Shown: positions 43,289 through 52,463 of the stretch, in pieces
Layout: every line of letters begins with the position of its first letter
Numbering within the stretch: position 1 is the first letter of the stretch
Assembly: GCF_006402735.1 (NCBI RefSeq)
Contig: NZ_CP017174.1
Coordinates: 7,110,001-7,174,000, forward strand
DNA: 64,000 bases
Source of the DNA: Myxococcus xanthus
Lineage (GTDB): Bacteria; Myxococcota; Myxococcia; Myxococcales; Myxococcaceae
Direction of reading: 5' to 3'
Notes under the pieces: generated by a model
Seen by the model: only the letters and a program-made list of their open reading frames with translations
What the model was told of the DNA's origin: nothing
Database searches by the model: none
Translations under genes and position numbers: made by a program

Positions 43289-44479
43289 ATGATGCTCCGC
43301 CTCCACGTCCTTGCCCTCACCGCCCTCCTGTGCGCGTGCTCCAAGCAGAAGGAAGAAGCGCCCCCCTCCGGCGCCCAGACCCCCGCCGCCGGGAGGACGG
43401 AAAAGAAGGCCCTCCCCGTGGGGCTCGTCATCGACGTGGGCGGTCGCGGAGACCACTCCTTCAATGACGCGGCGCTCCGTGGCCTGGAACTGTGGGCCGC
43501 GGGCAAGCGCTACGAGGGCGGCAAGTATGTGGACGCCACCCCCGATGAGGTCCGCCAGTCCCTGCCGCCCCACCTGACCTCGGACGCCGCCAGCTTCAAG
43601 TCGCTGGCCATCCAGCCCATCGTCCTGCAGAGCAAGGCCCAAGAGGACTACGTCCCCAATCTCCAGCTCCTGGTGGACCAGGGCGCCCGGCTCACCGTGG
43701 GCAATGGCTACATGCTGGCCAACGCGGTGCGTACCTCCGCCCAGGAAAACCCAAAGGCCCAGTTCCTGCTCATCGACAGTCAGGTGCTGGACGCGCAGGG
43801 CAAGCCCATGAAGCTGCCCAACGTGCGCACCGTCCTCTTCAAGGAGCAGGAGGGCAGCTTCCTCGTGGGCGCGCTGGCCGGGCTGGTGACGAAGACGAAC
43901 AAGGTGGGCTTCGTGGGCGGCATCGAGGTCCCCCTCATCCAGCGCTTCGAGGTGGGCTACCGCGCGGGCGTGAAGACAACCAACGCCCAGGCGTCCCAGG
44001 CGCTCATGTCCGTCTACACGGGCAGCTTCAACAACATGGCCGCCGGCAAGCAGGTGGCGCAGGACCTCATCTCCAAGGGCGCGGACGTCCTCTTCCACGC
44101 CGCGGGCGCGGACGGCATCGGCGTCATCCAGGCGGTGAAGGAAGCGCGCGCCGCGGGCAAGAGCGTGTACGCCATTGGCGTGGACTCCGACCAGGCGCAC
44201 GTGGCGCCGGACGCCATCCTCACGTCGATGATGAAGTACTCCGACCTGGCCGTGTACCAGGCGGCGAAGGACCTGGTGGACGGCACGTTCTCCGCGGGTG
44301 AGCAGGTGCTCGGCCTCAAGGAGAACGGCGTGGGCATGGCGCAGGTGCGGGTGGACTTCCCCGGCAAGGCGGAGGCGCTCCAGAAGGTGGAGGCGCTGCG
44401 CCAGCGCATCATCTCCGGGACGATCCAGGTCCCGGCCGTCCCGGCGGACCTCGCCTCCTTCCAGGCTGCCGCCCCCTGA
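43289..44479 (+). CDS. BMP-family nucleoside-binding lipoprotein
   Basis: 396 aa. The signal peptide ends TALLCAC (lipobox). The mature protein is a Bmp/Med-type binding protein: GLVIDVGGRGDHSFNDAALRG, GSFLVGALAGLVTKTNKVGFVGG, and VLFHAAGADGIGVIQAVKEA, with AIGVDSDQAHVAPD. These bind purine or other nucleosides in the periplasm. First gene of a four-gene ABC importer operon. Confidence 0.93.
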   Translation: MMLRLHVLALTALLCACSKQKEEAPPSGAQTPAAGRTEKKALPVGLVIDVGGRGDHSFNDAALRGLELWAAGKRYEGGKYVDATPDEVRQSLPPHLTSDAASFKSLAIQPIVLQSKAQEDYVPNLQLLVDQGARLTVGNGYMLANAVRTSAQENPKAQFLLIDSQVLDAQGKPMKLPNVRTVLFKEQEGSFLVGALAGLVTKTNKVGFVGGIEVPLIQRFEVGYRAGVKTTNAQASQALMSVYTGSFNNMAAGKQVAQDLISKGADVLFHAAGADGIGVIQAVKEARAAGKSVYAIGVDSDQAHVAPDAILTSMMKYSDLAVYQAAKDLVDGTFSAGEQVLGLKENGVGMAQVRVDFPGKAEALQKVEALRQRIISGTIQVPAVPADLASFQAAAP

Positions 44480-46002
44480 TTTCCCTCCAGAACATCCACA
44501 AGGCCTTCGGCACCTGCGTCTCGCTGGCGGACGCGTCGCTGGACGTGCACCGTGGCGAGCTGCTCGCCGTGGTGGGTGAGAATGGCGCGGGCAAGTCCAG
44601 CCTGATGAACGTCCTCTACGGGCTCTACCAGCCGGACGCGGGCGTGCTGTCACTGGACGGCCAGCCCGTGCGCTTCAAGAGCCCTCGGGACGCGATTGCG
44701 CGGGGCATCGGCATGGTGCACCAGCACTTCATGCTCGTGCCCACGCTGTCGGTGGCGGAGAACGTGGTGCTGGGCCGCGAGCCCACCCGCAACGGACTGC
44801 TGGACCTGGAGCGCGCGGTGCAGGAGGTGTCCGCCACCTGCGCCCGCTTCGGCTTCCAGTTGGAGCCCCGGGCACGGGTGGACACGCTCAGCGTGGGCTC
44901 GCAGCAGAAGGTGGAAATCGTCAAGGCGCTGCACCGCGGCGCCCAGGTGCTCATCCTCGACGAGCCCACCGCCGTCCTCACGCCGCAGGAATCCGACGAG
45001 CTGGCCCGGGTCATGCGCGGACTCGTCGCTCAGGGCCACACCGTGGTGCTCATCAGCCACAAGCTGAAGGAGGTGCTCGGCGTGGCGGACCGCATCGCCG
45101 TCATGCGCCGGGGCCGCTGCGTGGCGGAGGTCCGCGCCGCCGACACCACGGCCGAACAGCTCGCCGCGCTCATGGTGGGTGAAGGACAGCGCGCTCCGGC
45201 CGCCGCCACTCCAACCACGGCCGTGTCCCAGGCCCCCGGCGAGTCGCTGCTGGACATACGAGGGCTCCAGGCCACCGGCGACAACGGGCGCCCTGCCCTG
45301 CGCGGCGTGGACCTGGAGGTGCGCGCGGGTGAAATCGTCGGCATCGCGGGCGTGGACGGCAACGGGCAGCGCGAGCTGGCGGAGGTCCTCACCGGCCTGC
45401 GCCCGCTGACGTCCGGAAGCGGCACGCTGCTGGGGGGGCCCTTGAGCGGTCTCACTCCAGCCCAGGCGCGGACGCGCGGCGTGGGACACATCCCCGAGGA
45501 CCGGCTCCACCGCGCGGTGGTGAAGGCGCTCAGCGTGGAGGAGAACGTGGCCCTGGGCCGGCACACGCGGCCGCCCTTCGCGAAGGGCCCGTGGATTGAT
45601 TTCAAGGGCCGCCGCGAGCGCACGCGCGCGCTGACCGTGGCCTACGACGTGCGGCCTCCCGACCCGGAAGTCGCTCTGCGGGCCCTGTCCGGGGGCAACC
45701 AGCAGAAGGTGGTGGTGGCGCGCGAGCTGGATGCGCGACCCCGGTTGCTGGTGGTGGTGCAGCCCACGCGCGGGCTGGACGTGGGCGCGGTGGCGCAGGT
45801 CCACGCGAAGCTGCGCGAGGCGCGCGACCAGGGCACGGGCGTGCTGCTGGTGTCACTCGATTTGGAAGAGGTGCTGGCCCTGTCGGACCGCGTCTATGTC
45901 TTCTTCGAAGGCCGCGTGACGGGCCACTTCCTCCGTCACGAGTTCGACGAGCGCGAGCTGGGACGGCGCATGCTGGGGACCACGGAGCCGGGCCATGCCT
46001 GA
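44476..46002 (+). CDS. Nucleoside ABC transporter ATP-binding protein, tandem domains
   Basis: About 508 aa if translation begins at CTG 44476 (overlapping the upstream TGA) or ATT 44479. The conserved N-terminal strand ISLQNIHKAFG lies upstream of the first normal start, GTG 44545, which would remove part of the fold. Domain 1 has GENGAGKSS, SVGSQQKVEI and LILDEPTAVL. Domain 2 has a degenerate Walker A GVDGNGQRE, LSGGNQQKVVVAREL and VVVQPTRGLDVG. This double-ATPase form is that of RbsA/BmpE-type importers. Overlaps the first permease by 8 bp. Confidence 0.9.
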   Translation: MISLQNIHKAFGTCVSLADASLDVHRGELLAVVGENGAGKSSLMNVLYGLYQPDAGVLSLDGQPVRFKSPRDAIARGIGMVHQHFMLVPTLSVAENVVLGREPTRNGLLDLERAVQEVSATCARFGFQLEPRARVDTLSVGSQQKVEIVKALHRGAQVLILDEPTAVLTPQESDELARVMRGLVAQGHTVVLISHKLKEVLGVADRIAVMRRGRCVAEVRAADTTAEQLAALMVGEGQRAPAAATPTTAVSQAPGESLLDIRGLQATGDNGRPALRGVDLEVRAGEIVGIAGVDGNGQRELAEVLTGLRPLTSGSGTLLGGPLSGLTPAQARTRGVGHIPEDRLHRAVVKALSVEENVALGRHTRPPFAKGPWIDFKGRRERTRALTVAYDVRPPDPEVALRALSGGNQQKVVVARELDARPRLLVVVQPTRGLDVGAVAQVHAKLREARDQGTGVLLVSLDLEEVLALSDRVYVFFEGRVTGHFLRHEFDERELGRRMLGTTEPGHA

Positions 46003-47110
46003 GCGCGTCAGACAGATGCTGCCGTCGGTGCTCTCCGTGCTGCTGGCGCTGGGCGTGTGCTGGGCGCTCATCGCGCTCACCATGGAGCCGGGCACCGCGA
46101 CGGACGCCTATCTGCAGATGTTGTGGGGTGGCATCGGCAACTGGCCCGCGTACCTGGACGGCGCCGCGGCCACCGTCATCACCCGTCCGCTGGGCGAGTC
46201 CGCGATGAAGGCCGCGATTCTCACCCTCACCGGCCTGTCTGTGGCGGTGGCGTTCAAGGTGGGCCTGTTCAACATCGGCGCGCAGGGACAGATGCTGCTG
46301 GGCGCGCTGGCCGCCGCGGTGGTGGGCGCCCAGGTGTCACTGCCGGGCGTGCTGCACGTGCCCGCGGCCTTGCTGGGCGCGGCGCTCGCGGGCGCGGCGT
46401 GGGCAGGCATCGCCGGGCTGCTGCGCATCTACCGGGGCGTGCACGAGGTCATCTCCACCATCATGCTCAACTGGGTGGCGCTGAGCCTGGTGGACAACTG
46501 GCTGGTCGTGGGCCCGCTGCGCGGCGCGGCCGAAGGCGGCCAGTCCATCACCGGCACCGCCGAAATCCAGGCCACCGCGGTGCTGCCCCGGCTTCTGGGG
46601 GAAGGCTCGCGGCTCAACCTGGGCTTCCCGCTGGCGCTCGCCGCGGCGCTGGCGGTGTGGGTGTGGCTGACACGCACGCGCTCCGGCTTCGAGACGCGCG
46701 CGGTGGGCATGGGCGCCGAGGCCGCGCGCGCCGCGGGCATCCCCGTGGCCCGGCGCATGGGAATGGCCATGGCGCTCGCGGGGGCCATGGCGGGGCTGGC
46801 GGGCGCGGTGCTGGTGCTGGGGACGGAGGGGCGCTACCCCGGCACGTTGGGCGCGCCCTACGGCTTCGACGGCATCGCCATCGCGCTCATCGGCAACAAC
46901 CACCCGCTGGGCGCCACCGTGTCCGCGCTCTTCTTCGGCGTGCTGCGCGCGGGCGGAACGCGCATGCAGCTGCTCGGCGTGCACAAGAGCTTCCCCGAGC
47001 TCATCCAGGGCCTGGCGCTGCTCTTCGTCGCCGGGCGCATGGTGTGGCTGGCGCTGCTGCGCCGGCGGAGCGTGGCGCCCGCTGCGTCGGCGGAGGTGCC
47101 CCGTGCTTGA
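45995..47110 (+). CDS. Nucleoside ABC transporter permease 1
   Basis: 371 aa with about nine helices. Family pattern: LTGLSVAVAFKVGLFNIGAQGQMLLGALAAA, EVISTIMLNWVAL, and GFDGIAIALIGNNHPLGA in the later cytoplasmic region. Start overlaps the ATPase by 8 bp, and its end overlaps the second permease by 8 bp. Forms the membrane channel of the BMP importer with the next gene. Confidence 0.94.
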   Translation: MPERVRQMLPSVLSVLLALGVCWALIALTMEPGTATDAYLQMLWGGIGNWPAYLDGAAATVITRPLGESAMKAAILTLTGLSVAVAFKVGLFNIGAQGQMLLGALAAAVVGAQVSLPGVLHVPAALLGAALAGAAWAGIAGLLRIYRGVHEVISTIMLNWVALSLVDNWLVVGPLRGAAEGGQSITGTAEIQATAVLPRLLGEGSRLNLGFPLALAAALAVWVWLTRTRSGFETRAVGMGAEAARAAGIPVARRMGMAMALAGAMAGLAGAVLVLGTEGRYPGTLGAPYGFDGIAIALIGNNHPLGATVSALFFGVLRAGGTRMQLLGVHKSFPELIQGLALLFVAGRMVWLALLRRRSVAPAASAEVPRA

Positions 47111-48032
47111 TGTCCTCCACTCGCTGCTGTTCTCCACCCTGGACGCGGCGCCGGCGCTCATCTTCGCCGCCCTGGGCGCGGTGCTCTCCGAGCGCGCGGG
47201 CGTGATTGCCGTGGGCATGGAGGGGATGATGCGCGTGGGCGCCTTCTGCGCGGCGGTGGCGGCGCTGACGATGCCCACGCCCCTGGCCGTCGTCATGGGC
47301 ATGCTCGCGGGCGCGGCCCTGGCCGGCGTGCATGGCTTTCTGAGCATCCGCTGGCGCTCGGACCAGGTGGTGTCCGGCATCGCCCTCAACCTGGTGGCCC
47401 TGGCCGGCGGCACCTTCCTGCTGGAGTCGCTCTACGGCCCCAACGGCACGCCGCCCATCCAACAGCTCACCCGCTGGAACATCCCCGGGCTCGGCTCCGT
47501 GCCGGTGCTGGGCGCACTGTCCGGGCACTCGGCGCCCACGTATCTGGCGCTGCTGCTGCCCTTCGCCTTCCAGGGCCTGCTGACCCGCACGCCCCTGGGC
47601 CTGCGGCTGCGCGCGGTGGGCGACAAGCCCCAGGCCGTGGCGACGCTGGGCCTGTCGGTACCGGGGCTGCGCTGGGGCGCGGTGCTGGGCAGCGGGCTGC
47701 TGGCGGGCCTGGGCGGCGCGGTGCTGTCCACCGCCGTGCTGGACCGCTTCGAGCAGCACACCCCCGCGGGCCTGGGCTTCATGGCCCTGGCCGCCATGGT
47801 GTTCGGCCGGTGGACGCCCGTGGGCGCCTTCCTCGCCGCCACCTTCTTCGCCTTCGGTAACGCGCTGCGCATCGGCCTGGTGTCGAGCGCCCCCGGGCTG
47901 GTCGAGCTGATCCCCCAGGGCGTCCTCCTGGCCCTGCCCTATCTGCTCACGCTGGTGGTGCTGACCCTCCAGGGCCAGCGCAGCAGCGCCCCCGCCGCGC
48001 TCGGAACGCCCTACGAACAAGAGTCGCGCTGA
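47103..48032 (+). CDS. Nucleoside ABC transporter permease 2
   Basis: 309 aa from a GTG start. It has the second-permease pattern: ALGAVLSERAGVIAVGMEGMM, SDQVVSGIALNLVAL and GFMALAAMVFGRWTPVGA. Pairs with the upstream permease. Last gene of the importer operon; a structured element lies just downstream. Confidence 0.94.
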   Translation: MLDVLHSLLFSTLDAAPALIFAALGAVLSERAGVIAVGMEGMMRVGAFCAAVAALTMPTPLAVVMGMLAGAALAGVHGFLSIRWRSDQVVSGIALNLVALAGGTFLLESLYGPNGTPPIQQLTRWNIPGLGSVPVLGALSGHSAPTYLALLLPFAFQGLLTRTPLGLRLRAVGDKPQAVATLGLSVPGLRWGAVLGSGLLAGLGGAVLSTAVLDRFEQHTPAGLGFMALAAMVFGRWTPVGAFLAATFFAFGNALRIGLVSSAPGLVELIPQGVLLALPYLLTLVVLTLQGQRSSAPAALGTPYEQESR

Positions 48033-48386
48033 CACTTTGCGCGCAAGCGAGGTCATTTCATACCCGGGTGAAAATCGATTTCGGGTCGGGAGTGACCTCG
48101 CCTTTCGTTGGCCGGATTCCAGTTGAGATAACTTTCTCCAGTGTCGCAACGATTCAAACCCCTGACGTTACAGGGCTACCACCGTTGGAGGTGCAATGGG
48201 CGGCTCCGACGCGCCGGGACGAAGCGCGGCATGAGCCTCGCATAGACACAGCGCGGTATCGGATCACGTACCGGACTGGACGCAAGCGCCCGGGGGGGAG
48301 CTCCATCCAGGGCGAGAGGGGTCCGTAGGACGGCCTGGAACACCCGGGTGAAGTGAAGGCTCACCTGGTCACCATGTAGGGGTGGC
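48033..48386. other. Intergenic region with a long imperfect hairpin at 48047-48101
   Basis: This 354-bp gap is clearly more A/T-rich than its surroundings. GCGAGGTCA (48047-48055) and TGACCTCGC (48093-48101) are perfect inverted arms; nested inside are ACCCG/CGGGT (48062-48066, 48082-48086) and the palindrome AAATCGATTT (48072-48081). It begins 15 bp after the importer operon and could be its terminator or a regulator site. The rest must hold the promoter of the hybrid kinase. No gene is convincing. Confidence 0.45.
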
Positions 48387-49553
48387 GTGATGCTGGAGAC
48401 GACGGAGACCGCGACGTATCGGCCCCGAGTTCTGGCCGTGGACGTGGAGTCGGGCGGCATGGAGCGGCTGTGCTCCATCCTCGCGCCGGCGGGTTATGAC
48501 GTGCTGACCGCGAGCGGACTGGCGGCGGCCGCGGCGGCGCATCAATCCGCGGACCTGGTGCTGCTCGACGTGGAGCGCCCTGGCACGGACGGCCTCGCGA
48601 CGTACCGGCGCCTTCAGGACGCGCTGGGAAGCCCGGCCCTCCCCGTGCTCATGCTGACGCCCAGCGCGGACCGGGAGACGCGCCGAGAGGTGCTCGAGGC
48701 GGGCGTGGATGATCTGCTCATCACGGAGCCCCTGGACCCGCTGGAGCTGAAGGTCCGCATCCACACGCTGCTGGAACTCAAGGCGCACCGCGAGCGCGGT
48801 GGCCAGCGCGCCGAAGCCCTCAAGGACCCGCGCGCCCGCTGGGTGGAGATGGAGCGGCTGGCCCGCGTGGGCACGCTGGCCGCGGACGTGGCGCAGAACC
48901 TGGGTCGCGTGGGCGAAGGCCTCCAGCGGGCGCTGGAGCACGTGCGCACGCGCGCGCTGCAGGGCCTGCCGCCAGACGCCGACGAGCTCAAGAAGCTGGG
49001 CGTGGCGGGCGAGCAGATGCGCCTGCACGGCCAGCACCTGCTGTCGCTGGGCACCACCAGTCCGAAGGACATCCAGCGCTTCGACCTGCGCGACCTCATC
49101 CCCGCGGTGGTGGAGCGGATGCGTGACGCCGGCCGCCTGGGCACCGCCGAGGTGAAGGTGCAGCTGCCGGACGAGGCCATCGCCGTCGTCTTCAACCGCC
49201 GCCAGCTGGAGCAGGTGCTGGTGGAGCTGCTGGCCAACGCGGTGGACGCTGTGGAGGACGTGACGGACCGCCCGCGTCGCATCCACGTGGGCGTGGAGCT
49301 GCCGGACATCTTTGGGGACTTCGGCCCGCGCCTGTACGTGAAGGACACAGGCATCGGCATCTTCGAGGACGAGCTGCAGGCCGTCTTCGAGCCCTACTAC
49401 ACGACGAAGGCGCCCGAGAAGGGCGCCGGGTTGGGCCTCACCGTCGCGCGCACCCTGGTGGAAGCCATGGGCGGCGCGGTGACGGTGCAGAGCCGCGTCA
49501 ACCTGGGCAGCACCTTCACGGTGGAGCTGCCCGAGCAGACGTCGTCCTGGTAG
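48387..49553 (+). CDS. Hybrid receiver-histidine kinase with altered key residues
   Basis: 388 aa from GTG 48387 (ATG 48390 alternative). An N-terminal receiver domain (~12-130) has phospho-acceptor Asp61 in LLDVERP and Thr91, but the conserved Lys is Glu114 (LITEP). The kinase part shows the VGTLAADVAQN segment that usually reads VGxLAAGVAHE, so the phospho-His is Gln170. The ATPase motifs look intact: ELLANAVDAVED, DTGIGIF, YYTTKAPEKGAGLGLTVA. It may bind ATP and act as a scaffold or allosteric partner, not a normal kinase. Soluble; no membrane helices. Confidence 0.88.
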   Translation: MMLETTETATYRPRVLAVDVESGGMERLCSILAPAGYDVLTASGLAAAAAAHQSADLVLLDVERPGTDGLATYRRLQDALGSPALPVLMLTPSADRETRREVLEAGVDDLLITEPLDPLELKVRIHTLLELKAHRERGGQRAEALKDPRARWVEMERLARVGTLAADVAQNLGRVGEGLQRALEHVRTRALQGLPPDADELKKLGVAGEQMRLHGQHLLSLGTTSPKDIQRFDLRDLIPAVVERMRDAGRLGTAEVKVQLPDEAIAVVFNRRQLEQVLVELLANAVDAVEDVTDRPRRIHVGVELPDIFGDFGPRLYVKDTGIGIFEDELQAVFEPYYTTKAPEKGAGLGLTVARTLVEAMGGAVTVQSRVNLGSTFTVELPEQTSSW

Positions 49554-50198
49554 CTAGAAGCGGTAGGCGACGCCGAAGAGCGCTTCCAGCGTGAACTCGG
49601 TGTCGTCGATGTCCGGGATGACGGCGGGCCCCAGCCGGACGTTGAAGGTGACGCCCAGCTGGCGGTTGACGAAGTACTCCAGGCCGCCGCCCACGAGGAC
49701 AGGGAACACCGGACCGATTCCCTCGCCGAAGTAGACGTGGAAGGGGATGTCCAGGCCCAGGTTCACCATGACGGCGCTGCCGGCGGGGATGCCCACCACC
49801 AGGCCCACGGGCAGCGCCAGGCCCACGTCGGTGTCATGCCGGTTGAAGTAGAAGAACGGGCCCGGCTGGAAGGTGAGCGCCAGCGAGAAGTTGCGCTCCT
49901 TGACGAGCTGCAACCGCATCCACGCCTGGAGCTTGATGCCTGGGTCCGTGTAGCGGACCCAGCCCTCGCGGCCCCAGTTGAAGCTGAACTTGCCGCCGAT
50001 GTCGAAGCGCTCCGAGCCACCGTGCAGCAGGCCCAGGGAGATGCCGGGCCAGCCAATCTGGCCATGGAAGGCGGTATTGCCCCGTCCCAGCGTTTCACCG
50101 GCGAGGACAGACCAACCCTGTCCCCCGCGCTGCGCCAGCGCGGTGGCGGGGAGGGCCAGGAAGCAAGCGAGGAGGACTCCGGGGAGCAGTCGCTTCAC
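49554..50198 (-). CDS. Predicted outer-membrane beta-barrel protein
   Basis: 214 aa from GTG 50198 with AAAGGT upstream. A signal peptide (LLPGVLLACFLALPATALAQ) is followed by many amphipathic strands (ISLGLLHGGSERFDIGGKFSF, FSLALTFQPGPFFYFN, LEYFVNRQLGVTFNVRLGP). It ends FGVAYRF with a terminal Phe, the usual barrel signature. Probably an outer-membrane barrel of 10-12 strands. It converges directly with the hybrid kinase (stop codons adjacent) and lies 65 bp after the phosphomutase gene. Confidence 0.78.
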   Translation of the reverse strand: MKRLLPGVLLACFLALPATALAQRGGQGWSVLAGETLGRGNTAFHGQIGWPGISLGLLHGGSERFDIGGKFSFNWGREGWVRYTDPGIKLQAWMRLQLVKERNFSLALTFQPGPFFYFNRHDTDVGLALPVGLVVGIPAGSAVMVNLGLDIPFHVYFGEGIGPVFPVLVGGGLEYFVNRQLGVTFNVRLGPAVIPDIDDTEFTLEALFGVAYRF

Positions 50199-50263
50199 AC
50201 GGTACCTTTCTGCGAGGGCCGCCGAGGAGGGCGGGCGGCGGGTGTGGTGCTGCGTCTCTAGAC

Positions 50264-51991
50264 TCACGCCGGCTGCCCGCGCTCACGCGCGAGGCCGAGG
50301 AAAGCATCGATGAAGCGGGCCAGCCGGGACTCGGCGCGCGCACGGGCCTGAGCCAGGGGCTCACCGTCGGCGAGCGTCTCCTTCAGCTCGAAGTAGTATT
50401 TGATTTTCGGCTCGGTGCCGGAGGGACGCAGCGTGACGCGGCCGCCGCTCTCCAGCTCGAACGCGACCACGTTGGAGGGAGGCAGGCCCCGCTCGCCCTT
50501 CTTGTAGTCACTCACGGCGCGGACGGCGTCACCGCCGATGTGCTTCGGAGGCGAGGCGCGGAACGCGTCCATGATGCCGCGGATGACCTGCGCGCCCGCC
50601 GCGCCGGGGAACGTGAAGTTGCGCTGCGAGCCCACGTACAGGCCATGCGCGCGCTGAATCTCCTCCAGGTAGCCCAGCACCGTGGTGCCGCGCGCCTGGC
50701 ACCACGCCGCCAGGTCCGCCATGACGAGCGCCGAGCCCACGCCGTCCTTGTCGCGCGTCACCGTGCCCACGGTGTAGCCCAGCGCTTCCTCATAACCGAA
50801 GACGAAGCGGGTGCCCTCGGCCTGCTCGCGCTCCAGCGCGCGGTTGGCGATCCACTTGAAGCCGGTGAGCACCTCGTCACACGCGGCGCCCAGCGAACGC
50901 GCGATGTCCCCCAGCTGCGCCGAGGAGACGATGGTGGTGACGACGTGTGGCTTCCCCTGCTTCGACCCCTGGGTGAGGACGTAGTGGCCCAACAGCACGC
51001 CCACCTCGTTGCCCGTCAGCAGCCGCAGCGCCCCATCCGCGTCGCGCGCCATGACGGCCAGCCGGTCCGCGTCCGGGTCATTGGCCAGCACCACGTCCGC
51101 CTTCACGCGCTCGGCGGTGGCGGTGGCCAGGTCCATGGCGCCCGGCTCCTCCGGGTTGGGGAAGCGCACGGTGGGGAAGCGGCCATCCGGCTGCTGCTGC
51201 TCGGCCACCGGGGTGACGCGCGGGAAGCCCGCCTCGCGCAGGGCCCGCACGGCCCAGTCGCCGCCCACGCCGTGCATGGCGGTGTAGACGATGGACAGCG
51301 AGTCGGAGCCCTTGCCCACCACGCGCAGCCCCAGGATGGCGCGCACGTAGGCGTCGCCGATGGCCGCGGGCAAATCCCGCCACAGGCCATTGGCGCGGGC
51401 GTCGGCCGGGGTCAGCAGCGGCACGCGGTTGGCGGGCTCCACCCGGGCGATGGCGGAGGCAATGCCCGTGTCATGCGGCGGGATGATCTGCGCGCCGTTG
51501 CCCCAATAGACCTTGTAGCCATTGTACTCGGGCGGGTTGTGGCTGGCCGTCACCATGACGGCCGCGGCGGCGTTCAGGTGCAGCGCGGCGAAGGCCACCA
51601 GCGGCGTGGGCACCGGCTCCGGGAAGACGTGGGCGGGGATGCCCTCGGCGGCCAGCACCGCGGCGGTGTCCTCGGCCAGTTCGGCGCTCAGGTTGCGCGC
51701 GTCGCGGCCCACCACCACGCCCCGGGTGGCGACGTCCGGCACCTGCTCCTTGAGGTAGCGCGCCAGGCCCGCGGTGGTGCGGCGGATGACGGCGCGGTTC
51801 ATCCGGTTGGGACCGGCGCCCAGCACGCCGCGCAGGCCCGCGGTGCCGAACTCCAGGTCCTGCGAGAAGCGGTCCTCCAGCTCGGCCCAGTCCGCCTTCG
51901 CCAGCAGCGCCGCCAGCTCCGCCGCGGTGGACGGGTCCGGGTCCGCCTGACGCCACGCCTCCGCCCGCTCCTTCAGTCCGGTGGTGTCCAT
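50264..51991 (-). CDS. Alpha-D-phosphohexomutase superfamily enzyme, PGM2/phosphopentomutase-like
   Basis: 575 aa. Catalytic Ser is in TASHNPPEYNGYK near residue 148; metal loop DPDADR; sugar-binding FGYEEALGY; phosphate-binding RPSGTEPKIKYY. The N-terminal LEFGTAGLRGVLGAGPNRMN and the length fit the PGM2/PgcA branch, which includes glucomutase and phosphopentomutase activities. Placed after deoC and the DksA-like gene on the same strand, it is a good candidate to convert deoxyribose-1-phosphate to deoxyribose-5-phosphate. Glucose-phosphate mutase activity is the alternative. Confidence 0.9.
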   Translation of the reverse strand: MDTTGLKERAEAWRQADPDPSTAAELAALLAKADWAELEDRFSQDLEFGTAGLRGVLGAGPNRMNRAVIRRTTAGLARYLKEQVPDVATRGVVVGRDARNLSAELAEDTAAVLAAEGIPAHVFPEPVPTPLVAFAALHLNAAAAVMVTASHNPPEYNGYKVYWGNGAQIIPPHDTGIASAIARVEPANRVPLLTPADARANGLWRDLPAAIGDAYVRAILGLRVVGKGSDSLSIVYTAMHGVGGDWAVRALREAGFPRVTPVAEQQQPDGRFPTVRFPNPEEPGAMDLATATAERVKADVVLANDPDADRLAVMARDADGALRLLTGNEVGVLLGHYVLTQGSKQGKPHVVTTIVSSAQLGDIARSLGAACDEVLTGFKWIANRALEREQAEGTRFVFGYEEALGYTVGTVTRDKDGVGSALVMADLAAWCQARGTTVLGYLEEIQRAHGLYVGSQRNFTFPGAAGAQVIRGIMDAFRASPPKHIGGDAVRAVSDYKKGERGLPPSNVVAFELESGGRVTLRPSGTEPKIKYYFELKETLADGEPLAQARARAESRLARFIDAFLGLARERGQPA

Positions 51992-52055
51992 GAGCCCTCG
52001 AAGCCTCGTGTAGCCGTTGAGGGCGCGCGAGGCACGGGGCTCGCACGCCGGTTGT

Positions 52056-52448
52056 TCAGGTGTAGTCGGTCAGCTTGCTGCGGGTGGCGCGGCCCTTGGG
52101 GCCGTCCTTGTTGCCCTGGCACGTCACGCAGAACTCCGCGTAGGGCATGGCGCGCAGCCTGCCGAGCGGAATCTCGTCGCCGCACTCCTCGCACTCGCCG
52201 TAGCCGTCCGGGTCCTCGCGCAGCTTGCCCAGCGCCTTGAGCACGCGGGCCAGCACGCCGTCCATGTTCCGGTTCCGGTTGGAGGCGATGGCCTGCATCA
52301 TCTCGTTGAGCGGCTGCTCGTCCTCGTCGCCGCCGATGCGCGCGTCATCGGTACGGTTGGGCTCGATTCTCGACGGCGTCTTCTCCGTCAGCTCCGAGTG
52401 GAGCGCGAGCAGCAGCGCCTGGAGTTCCTCTCGCTGTTTCGCGTTCAC
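52056..52448 (-). CDS. DksA/TraR-family zinc-finger protein
   Basis: 130 aa from a GTG start. A coiled-coil N-terminus (NAKQREELQALLLALHSELTEK) precedes a C4 zinc finger CEECGDEIPLGRL...CVTCQ near 86-110, as in DksA/TraR. Such proteins enter the RNA polymerase secondary channel, often with ppGpp; paralogues with few acidic tip residues may differ. Lies 15 bp after deoC and 64 bp before the phosphomutase gene, so probably in the same operon. Confidence 0.88.
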   Translation of the reverse strand: MNAKQREELQALLLALHSELTEKTPSRIEPNRTDDARIGGDEDEQPLNEMMQAIASNRNRNMDGVLARVLKALGKLREDPDGYGECEECGDEIPLGRLRAMPYAEFCVTCQGNKDGPKGRATRSKLTDYT

Positions 52449-52463
52449 GGTGTCCGCCTCGGG

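Noticed and set aside
44545-46002. GTG 44545 as start of the importer ATPase
   Set aside because: It would remove the conserved first strand (ISLQNIHKAFG), so an upstream non-AUG start is preferred.
48068-48328. 86-codon plus-strand frame from a GTG
   Set aside because: It begins inside the inverted-repeat element, has no ribosome-binding site and no codon bias like its neighbours.
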